Assembly (NCBI GenBank): GCA_028583405.1
Contig: CM053260.1
Coordinates: forward strand, 11,864,660-11,928,659
Length of the DNA stretch: 64,000 nt
Direction of reading: 5' to 3'
Origin: Pogonophryne albipinna
Taxonomy: Eukaryota > Chordata > Actinopteri > Perciformes > Artedidraconidae
Made by a program: the position numbers and the translations under genes. Positions 9,191 through 64,000 of the stretch are shown here, one piece after another (the first letter of the stretch is position 1; each line of letters opens with the position of its first letter). The notes under the pieces are model-generated. The model worked only from the letters and a program-made list of their open reading frames with translations. It was not told where the DNA came from and did no database searches.

Positions 9191-12100
9191 TCTGATAAAA
9201 ATAATTAAAAATAAAAACATGGGGAATAAAACATAGAGAAATAGTGCAATGTCAATCACAGAGAATAGTGCAGTATAATGGTGTAAAATCAGTAAAATGC
9301 TTTGGTAAAGAGATTTTTTTAAGCTGCCTTTTAAAAATGCCTAATGTATTGGCTTCCCTAATTCCCTCAGGCAGGTTTTGTGATGTTTTTGGCAAAATGG
9401 GGACATGTTCAGTCTACGTTGAAAAAAACCCACGAGAATTTGGTAATAATGAATGACTTTCTGCTTTTTGGTTAATTTGAGGTGAAGGGATTGAAAGGCA
9501 GCAAGATGCCAGACTTAACACAGGATTACGTAATCAATTCTGAAAGTGATAAATACCCGGTGCTGGAGGGTAAAGGCAGAAAAGTATTTTAAAACTAATT
9601 TCACAAGCTGGAGGCTGACAGGAACTTCAAACTGGGGTAAAAATAGGTTGATGCAGAGAACAGATGAAAACCTAGCTGTCCAACTTGATCAGAGATAAAC
9701 ATTGTTTAATTGATCTAGTTCTCATCTGAAGGAAACAGGAGGACTATATTATAATTACAAAGTTATGTGAATGAGGTTGGTGGAAATTCATTTTCAAATG
9801 TTCAGTGATGTTGTTGTTATTGAGAGATTTTGCGTATATCATCCATCAAATCCAGTCGGGTTTGGATTTCAATCTATACTCTTGTGTCCTGTAGTATGAA
9901 AGATGTTTTTGGTAAATGTTACATTTTGTGCACATGACTTGTAGAGAGGCGCTGTTTCAAAATCTAATTTAAAGAGCTATATATACAGAGTAAAACTACA
10001 AAGACAATCCTCCATTCAGCATCTTACCTTTGTGAAAGCAACAGTTTAAGCATCAAAATATACTTACTAAAAGAAAACATATGATGGAGAATGGCCCATT
10101 TCAGAATAATGTATGTTATATATTTGGGGCTGAAATGATTGATGTATTAATAAAGTTACAACTTTATAGCCTAAAGGTCAGTAACCATAACAGCATAATT
10201 AAGAAAAGCCTTATTTTACTCAGAACACTTTGTACCTGACCTTTTATCTGAGTACATTTCACAGTACATTCAACAGTAAAGTACTTTTACTTTAACTTCC
10301 GTAACACTTCTTTAAAGTAATAGCAATTTTTTTTTTCCATCCCTGACAAACAGATCATATTTGTATTTGTTCAAATGGTAATTCCAGTCAACACACACAC
10401 CAGCTGAAACTAAGCGCTCTTTGACTATCTAGCCAACAGAGGGCAATACTTAGCTATACTGAGAGAATCTGTGAAGCTGCAGTGATGATCTCTTCTTACT
10501 TTCTCACTGCATTTGATCTTTGTCCTCCGTCAAAAACACAGCTGACGATTGTGTCGATATGTACAAAAGGTTACAAACATCTGCCTCTTTCACGGTTGTG
10601 TGTACAGATAAATATCCCCCTTGATGAGCGGATTGAGCCGGAGCTATAGGGTTTTTATGTCATGTTAAAGTAGTGAGGCTCTAGCTTCTCGCTGCATTAT
10701 TAATGAGTCTTTTTCTGGCATCATCTCCCCTCTCTACCCTGAGAACTGTGTGAGGAAAAGGCGAGCATTCATCTGGTGATCTTTATGAGGCCTCCACACC
10801 TGGAACTCTGCTGTCCAACACGATGATATCGTGCTTATTTTTTCTCTCAGGGAGGACTACATTTGGCCCGGAGCTAATCTGCAAAGATGTATCCCATTTC
10901 AAACCCAAATTTAATTGAATATAAAAAAAACATGATTCTAATTTACTCGGAAAATATCAAAAAAGGAACCTTAAACAGTAAGGATAATCCATAAAATGAA
11001 CTCATGTGCATTTTTTGCTGTAAGGACATTGTGCAAGGAAAACAAATAGTGTTCAATACAGTTATAAAGACAAGGAGGATAAAACGATAAATGTAAGAAA
11101 CTAAAACATATATATATTTTTATTTTTGATTTGTTCTAGACCTGCTTGGATGCCATTACAAATTCACTGCAAATTAATTACTCAGAGCAAACATGGAAAT
11201 ATCAGAATTCCCGTTCCTATTTTGCATTTGGGGAAACAAACTGAAAACATACGTCAAAGGCTTTATACCGATTGGTTGGAAATTGCTTCTCCTTACTCCT
11301 AAAGTCCAATCACTACCCATCGATTGTTAAATATTTAGCATTTCATTCCTCTGCAATCCATTTATAATCCAATATCACTTCAAAATTAAAAAATCTAATA
11401 AACATAAAACCCATCTGTTAACTCACACATATCTTAAAATGCCAGTTCCCAGGATGTCCACACATTCTTGGTGAAAATGACAAGCTCCATCATACAGCAT
11501 TTGCTGGGTGTGAAGCTCTCTGTGAGACGGCTAAAGTAGCTGCATGCTGACACTGACCCTATTCCATCAATCTCACATTAAAACCGCTTCCAGCATTTCA
11601 ATATTTCAAAAAGCTCCTCAGCTAACTCCAAAGAAGCTCTGAGACTCTGTGTATGTGTGAGCGCGAGTGTGTGCGTGTGTGTGTGTGTATGTATAAGTCC
11701 GTCAATGTATCGCTTACAAACCTTTTTTTAAACAGATATTCGGAGCTTAAGAGTGGTGACGATAGTCGTTTAATAGGAGAACAGATCTCAATGATACAAG
11801 CGTGGACTATATGAATTATTTTTACACATCCTCTCATACACTCTGACACTCTTTCAGAATACATGCTGTGTACATATAAAGTATAGGATGTTACGATGTA
11901 TAAATGAAGAGAAGTGATGGAGGGAAGTTATTAATACATCATTGTGCTGTTATTCTGCCATGTGTCACTGTGTGCCTTACATATCCTGTTTGTGTCCATA
12001 GACACACACATGACAGCGTGCAAAAGACACATGACACAAGACACACTCACAAATAAACACAAACCTTGTTGTTGTTTTCATTATGGTTTTTCATGTTAAG

Positions 12101-13289
12101 AGACAGAATGAATGTTAAAGAACAACTGTTCAGATCATAGAGAAGATGTGAGGATACAGTGAGGCTGGTTTCTTTAAAGCATGACTGTAATCAATAATTC
12201 ATTTCTGATGAAGGGTCAACAGAGGTTCAGATATGATTCATCTCATGGAGTTAGATTCGCATATACATGTATTCTTTCTCCAGGTTGAAACTATTCTTCT
12301 TTTTGGTTCATTTTTAGTAGACAGTCGTTGATATGTCTGAATGCACATGGAGTTGCTTTCGAGAGGTCATGTGACCAGATATCAAATGACACTTTTATTA
12401 AAGGGACATCACCATATTTAATAACAGTTCATTTTAATTTTGTATTGAGAAAATAATGTCACCACAAAGTATCCTTTAAAGGCTGATCTGGAGACAACAC
12501 TCATACGGTTTCACATAGATTGTTCCTAATTGTCATTTCATTGTATATATTCATATCTTTCACTCAAATCTGGAGAGCATTTTAGTGTCTTTCAGCTGAA
12601 ATAGCCCCTAGCTGGCAAACAGTAATGGGGACTTTAGCAGCTGAAGAGCCACATATCTTCCCTCAGGAGTTGGTGAAGACCAAACAGAGTGTGGAAAGAG
12701 TGAATATTGGGTTTATGTTGGTTTGGTGGACACAAACATGCCTCCAAATAAATGCTCATGGTGCTCCGTAAGTGCTGGCCTGGCTGTAAACAGAGAACTG
12801 CTTAGTCCACAACTTCTTCCTACTGCTCTTAAGGGGCAAACAATCTGTAATTGCAGGTTTTAGAACCACTTTACTACGTTTAAATAAAAGCTATGTATTG
12901 ACCTTTGAAACAGCAGTGGATCTTCTTACAAAGTCTATTAAAAGCTTTCCTGGAGCATTTGAACATGTCACATGACCTCCATCTTAATCAGCATGTGGAG
13001 ATGAGCGATACACAGCTGTTAACTGGACATGGTGGTGAGATTGTCTTCTTAACTTCCTGAACACTAGTCTGATGATGGACATTTAATACAGTGTAAATCC
13101 TCTCCTTAAAACACAAACAAACACAATTCCAACTGCAAAGTTAAATGTATATATTTTTTCACACTGGCCTTTTTTGTTGTACTACCTTGAAGGACATCAA
13201 CATTTAATGTATACACACTCTGGTTGGAGTAGAGGAGCGGAGCCGAGAACTTCAGTCAATTATTAATGTTTAAAAGGTTTGGAGAGTAA
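9191..13289. other. intergenic DNA, no gene seen
   Basis: Mostly unique, AT-rich sequence. The first 250 bp (to about 9440) read like a further degraded LINE flank, with a stretch around attccctcaggcagg. A short TG-rich patch lies at 11650-11690. No coding exon, tRNA or clear transposon end was found. Confidence 0.4.
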
Positions 13290-13557
13290 CATTGCAGAGG
13301 TTAGTGCTAGACCCCTCCATGTGAGGTTGGCCCAGACCCTAGGGGTTTTTAAATCTACACTTAAAACTCACTTCTTCTCTCTGGCCTTCTAGTCTGAGCA
13401 GAGCACGACTCCTGACATTTCCCTGTGTGTTATCTTGTATTTGTGCTGTTGTATTTGTTGTAACGTGTCTTTATTGTGAAGTATTTTTATTGTATGTACA
13501 GCACTTTGGCTCGACCAAAAATCGCTATATAAATAAAACTTGATTTGATTTGATCTC
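13290..13557 (+). mobile_element. L2-like LINE 3' end
   Basis: The start (acccctccatgtgaggttgg) matches the complement of 8450-8520 in the minus-strand L2 fragment, so both come from one family. The end has the usual L2-like 3' tail: gcactttgg, then tatataaataaa, then tgatttgatttgat. Only the untranslated tail and the last part of the ORF remain. Confidence 0.75.
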
Positions 13558-14378
13558 AAGAGTGTGCAGTGCCACAAAACTGAGGGGTCTCACCCGTCAG
13601 GAGCTGGCAGTGGCCTGCTGGGAACCTAATGAGCTAAGTGCTATGGGGAACAAAGGCAAACCTCATGCTGAGAATCCACACGGGCAAACTGTGTGAGTAA
13701 AAACCAAAACAGGACTTTTAAATGCAGCGTCAGGGCAACAGGAGATACTCGAAAGCAAAACTGGAGATGGGAGTCCTTGAAAGCATAGTTACAGGCAGGG
13801 AATTGTGGGTCAGACGCATAAAGAACATCTGGAATAGCAGCTCGTCAGTCCAACTGTCAGATTACATTTAATCTCGTAGTTGAAGCTTATCCTGTGTGCA
13901 TGCTGAGTTTACAGTACAAAGGCTGACATGGGTTTGCTAGGACTGTAAGTACCAGGGGAGGGTGGGGGAGGGGAACACAATGAGGGTCAGAGGAATTACT
14001 AGATGGCTTTACCTCTAAAAAACAAATCAAAGGTAATATCATATGTAGGGGGAATATATATATATATATTGGTTGAACAGCTCCCAACTGTTGAACATAT
14101 GCGACCCCTAACAAAGAGTCATAAGCAGATATTGCTTTAATTTTAAAAGTTGATAAACCAACAAGGTAGAAAAGGAAAGGAGATAGTAGAGTAGAGGTAA
14201 ATCCAGTCAGAGGCAGGACTGGGCGATCAGAGCAGCTCCAAAAGCTCTCACTTAAAAAAAAATCGAATCAGCAGGCGGAGATAATCATCAACAGATTAAC
14301 TCCAGTGTGTGGCTTTAGTCCTTTTTTATAATGTGTCATTATTATGAAAATGTGGTTTTCAAGGTGAAACTGTTAGGG

Positions 14379-15579
14379 CAGGGGCGGACTGGGGGGAAAA
14401 AGTGGTCCGGGGATTAATTGACAGACAGGCCCACTTAATGCGCGGCATGTATCGGCCGGACGGCGAAGAAAGTATGTTACTTAACAAAAAACCCTATGTG
14501 AATGCATTTAATGTTATTTTGGACAATTCATAGTAATCACATTAGCTGAGCCCTTGAGTTGCCTAGAGCAAAATAGTTACAGCATATATTTAGTGATTTT
14601 AATGTTAACAGATCATTGATGCAATAACATTTTGACCCAATTTGCCTGACTTGACACATGGAATAAAACATGGGCGTAGGAAGCATCCTCAATGTGGGTG
14701 AGACAATTTAACAGGGGGTGTGGGCAGGTGGTGGACCTCACCTCCTCTAGGGGGGTCCGGGGGCAAGCTCCCCCGGGAAGATTTTTTTTTAAATGTTGAA
14801 GTTAAATGCATCAATCTGATGCACTTTGAGAGCAAAATTAGGGACTAAATCTATGGCAGTCAGTAGGGGCTTGGACTGTGAGCCGTAGGGTCGCCGGTTC
14901 AAGTCCCCGACCAGACCTATTTGGAGTGTGGACTTCTACTTGGAGAGGTCCCAGTTAACCTCCTGCCCTGCCGTGGTGCCCTTGAGCAAGGCACCGGACA
15001 TCCCCCTTCCCCCCTCACTCCCATTGCTCCCCGGGCACTGTACAATAGCTGCCCACTGCTCCTAGTACTAGACTCCTGGTACTAGGATGGGTTAAAAGCA
15101 GAGAACACATTTCACTGTGTGTGCTGTGTGCTCTGCATGTGTGACCATTAAAGAGGGTTTCATCCCTCCCAATTCTTCTTCTTCTTCAACACCCATATAA
15201 AACAGAACTGTAAACAGATTTACTTTTTCTTTCAACATTTATTTGAACAGCAAGTGGAGGCAAAAGTGACTGCACCCAAAACAATAAACCTGCTAGCTAA
15301 CTAGCCTAAACTCAGTAACAGAATGTGGGCAATACGTTCTTCTCCACAGCCGTCAGACGTCACTTCCCCCTTTTCTATCCTACGGGTACAGCCACTCCCC
15401 CTGAACCCCGTTTCCCTGCCAACCCATTGAAACTGATAGATAGAACAAAGGTAGCCTATCAAAACGGCACACTTACAAATGTGGGCCGGTAGGATTTTTT
15501 TTTGTTGGCCCTCCTGCCCACACACAGCACCGGCCCACCGGGGACACTCCCGGTATTCCCAATGGCCAGTCCGCCCCTG
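14379..15579. mobile_element. hAT DNA transposon, 1201 bp, with perfect 8-bp duplication
   Basis: The duplication tgttaggg is found at 14371-14378 and 15580-15587. The ends are caggggcggactgg and ccagtccgcccctg, a perfect 14-bp inverted repeat of the CAGGGG type used by Charlie-like hAT elements. No transposase remains, so it is non-autonomous. A SINE lies within it. Confidence 0.92.
14855..15190 (+). mobile_element. tRNA-derived SINE inside the hAT element
   Basis: A tRNA-like head is followed by an RNA polymerase III B box, ggttcaagtcc (about 14896). The body contains cccttgagcaaggcacc, common in teleost SINEs, and the tail is a short TTC repeat at about 15176-15187. The head seems 5'-truncated, since the full A box is not clear. 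Confidence 0.75.
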
Positions 15580-15615
15580 TGTTAGGGGATCGCTTAGACG
15601 ATAATTTCCCTATAC

Positions 15616-15694
15616 AAATAATAACAGTATTTGTTTAGTAGAAACATCTGTCACTACGACAGATGTTTCTACTAAACAAATACTGTTATTATTT
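15616..15694. repeat. perfect 37-bp inverted repeat (hairpin) with 5-nt loop
   Basis: The left arm 15616-15652 is exactly complementary to the right arm 15658-15694; the loop is actac. It lies 29 bp beyond the target-site duplication of the hAT element. No duplication flanks it and no gene assignment is possible. Confidence 0.9.
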
Positions 15695-16639
15695 TCACCG
15701 TCTCTCATAATTCATAAGCCAACTGTGATTTGTGTTGGTTTAATTATGGGAATATGGCCCCTGGTTAGGTGTCAGATAGTTGACGTGACCCACAGTAACT
15801 GCTGTGCTAATGTGTCATAATATCTTCTTTAAAAAAAGAGCTGTTGTCTTTGAATCAAAATGTCAAAATAGTCTGAGCATTTTCTCTTTCATGCTGACGA
15901 ATGCTATCTCTATCTGCCACCTCGGTGCTTTGGAAAGTGATGTCAACGCATACAAAAACCATGCCAGGTTATTTACATGTATTAAGGGCCTAGGTAAAAA
16001 TACTGGTCATCAAAGTGTTTCCTGTTCTTTAAAGAAATTGAAAAGAGTGAAACCATTTGCCTGTATTTGTCTTCAAAAGCGTATCCACAAAATGAGTATT
16101 GCAAACCATGTGTGAATGTAGATAGTTTGCCCCTGTAGTATTGTAGTGTTGGAAGGCCATGAATGGTCACGTGATGACTTGATTACACAGTGCGTCAAAT
16201 CACACTTTGTTATCATAAAGTATTGCAAAACAGTCGTATAGTTTCATAGTGTATCTTTACTTATAATATAATTGAACCAAGTCACAGACTTTGCTTTTAG
16301 ATGCTACTTTAGTAAATATTAACACTGTAAATTGAATATCTGTATTTGGTCAGAAACTATGAGATTAAGTTGAACACCTGATTTCTCTTCCTTCAACCAT
16401 ACATCTCTGAACGCATGTGACTGCAGTGTAATTCAAGAAATGCCTACCAACGCATACTGCAACAATCCATTTCTTCATCAGAAGCCAACAGACATAGAGC
16501 ATGGAGGTTCAGCCTTCATGGCTACCCCACCCTTCACCAGCACACGGCATGGGACGGCTCAGGAGGAGACACGTTTTACACCAACTGCTCTGCACATACA
16601 CTGAATAATGTTCCCCATTTCAGTGACAATATCAGAGAA

Positions 16640-17201
16640 ATCCTGTGGCAGCCATTTTAGGTGTAGCACTGCAGAGCGTTAGGATGGGATTAAGGACGAG
16701 TCGCGCATCCTTCACTCTCTGTTCTTATTATTCTGAGTTCAGGACCACGGACAGCTCCCGCGCCTGCGTCCCCGCCTGGCAGGCAGGGAGAGGCCATCGC
16801 CCGCTTTCACCGAGAAAAAAAAAAGCCGCTCTCCTTTCCCTCAGCTGTACAATACACGCTCCCTGCCCCTCCCCTCCGCCCCCTTCTCACCTCCCCCTCT
16901 CACATCCGCAGCAGTGACTGGCCAATAAAATACAGAAAATACGTAAGCATCGACGAGTGCTCGGCGCAGGCGGAGAAAGCTGAGTGTGGAGCAGAGTCGA
17001 CCTCCTCCTGCTCCACTCGTACTGCTGACATCCCTCAGCGCGCGAGTACAATCCGGGCCTATCCCTGTCTTGACTCCGGGCATATACTTCATGAAATATC
17101 AGCACGGATAAGACAACGGCACAGACATCATCTGAAGGATATCGAAACACCTTATTTAGTTGGTTAGGATATCTGTAGGGACGCATCACCTCTAGAGCAA
17201 G
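16640..17201 (+). promoter_or_regulatory. cadps: putative promoter and 5' leader of cadps
   Basis: The 560 bp upstream of the cadps start are GC- and CpG-rich compared with their surroundings. They include a CCAAT box at 16922-16926 and long pyrimidine runs at 16860-16910, with no TATA box near the start. The transcription start is not known. A six-codon upstream ORF (17091-17111) lies in the probable leader. Confidence 0.5.
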
Positions 17202-63308
<46,107 letters not shown>

Positions 63309-64000
63309 GTGAGTACCTTCATCATCCTCTCCCCAGTCTCTCTCCTATTCCCTCTTTTTATCACCTCACCCTCCCTTCTGCTGCTTCTCTTCCTTCAGAT
63401 GTGTTGCTCCTGCCATGTTTGCTTTTATCTGTGCCTTTTGTCTGTGAGAGTGAGTGGGGAGCGCACCAGTCGAGCGATCTGAGCAGCATCGCACTGAAAC
63501 AGTCGGGCTCCGTTTTTTAGTACCATCTGTTTGTGATGGACATGAATGAGCCGTCTGGTCTGTAAGCTTCTTTCTTTTGGTTGGATTCCTTTGACTTGAA
63601 TGCATTTTTACATTGCTTACATTGTTATCTCCTCCAGTCATTTGGTCTGATCATGTGTCAGTGGTGTGCTGTGCCGAACAGGTAGGCTTTCCTTTCACCG
63701 CGACACCACAGTTAGTGAAGGAGCACAACCACAGAGCTACGTATGGGGAGGACAGAGCAGGGCGTAGGGCGTAAGGATTTACCAGCTCCTGTCTGTGTAT
63801 CAAGTCACTCAATGTGTCCTGTCTATGATCCTGCCAGCTGTTTGTGTGTCTTACCTGTTTACGATAGTCTGAGCTTTGTCTGTTTGTTAACAAACATCTT
63901 GTCACTCTTTTTAATTTCCAGTTTTCCACAGGCTAATATTTCCGTTTGTCTCTTTTTTATTGTATGTCTGTGATGTTTATCTGTTGCCTAGAAACCTCAC
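63309..64000 (+). other. cadps: cadps intron 17, running off the window
   Basis: I looked for the next CAPS exon (the ENVGRLITPAKK segment) and did not find it. It should lie beyond 64000. Confidence 0.6.

Noticed and set aside
14896..14910. RNA polymerase III B box suggesting a tRNA gene
   Set aside because: The sequence does not fold into a full cloverleaf in reading, and it continues into a SINE body and TTC tail, so it is a SINE and not a tRNA gene.
63635..63679. Possible small exon after a ctccag acceptor with a gtaggc donor
   Set aside because: The translation (IWSDHVSVVCCAEQ) does not match any part of CAPS that I know, so I did not add it to cadps. RNA reads would decide.

Overview
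The window is vertebrate nuclear DNA, almost certainly from a teleost fish, most likely a percomorph. It holds intron-split genes with GT/AG splice sites, long CA/TG/TC microsatellites, teleost-style tRNA-derived SINEs, L2-like LINE fragments, and hAT and piggyBac DNA transposons with intact target-site duplications. The species cannot be named from the sequence. Most open reading frames here are chance ORFs in introns, microsatellites or repeats.

Two host genes are present, arranged head to head. On the minus strand at the left edge are the first three coding exons of synpr (synaptoporin, a tetraspan synaptic-vesicle protein). Its start codon is at 2384-2382 and the gene runs off the window at base 1. 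On the plus strand is the 5' part of cadps (CAPS1, calcium-dependent secretion activator 1), from its start codon at 17202 to the right edge. I placed 17 coding exons ending at 61959-63308, plus a 12-nt microexon at 57358-57369, by splice sites, phase and similarity to CADPS. They encode roughly the first 830 residues: the acidic N-terminus, the central region, the C2 domain, the PH domain and the lead-in to the MUN region. The rest of MUN and the C-terminal vesicle-binding region lie beyond the window. The divergent synpr/cadps order matches the human 3p14 neighbourhood. Both products act at presynaptic or secretory vesicles.

The 14.8-kb space between the two start codons is a transposon landing zone. 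It holds a 1.57-kb piggyBac deletion derivative (3127-4696), a hAT-like element that carries an inverted, internally deleted copy of its own family (4756-6361 with 4820-5347), an (AAT)n tract, an L2 reverse-transcriptase relic (8440-9190), an L2 3' end (13290-13557), a 1.2-kb hAT element with a SINE inside (14379-15579), and an unexplained perfect 37-bp hairpin (15616-15694).

The cadps introns hold more: a SINE (25510-25700), a hAT inside a hAT (25901-27306), a head-to-head pair of TTAA-flanked MITEs (33416-34521), a second piggyBac derivative with a tandem duplication (36245-39025), and a hAT relic (48815-49605). The biology most worth following is the alternative-exon grammar of cadps (the 12-nt microexon and the 69-nt cassette) and the nested transposons whose order of insertion can be read from the target-site duplications.
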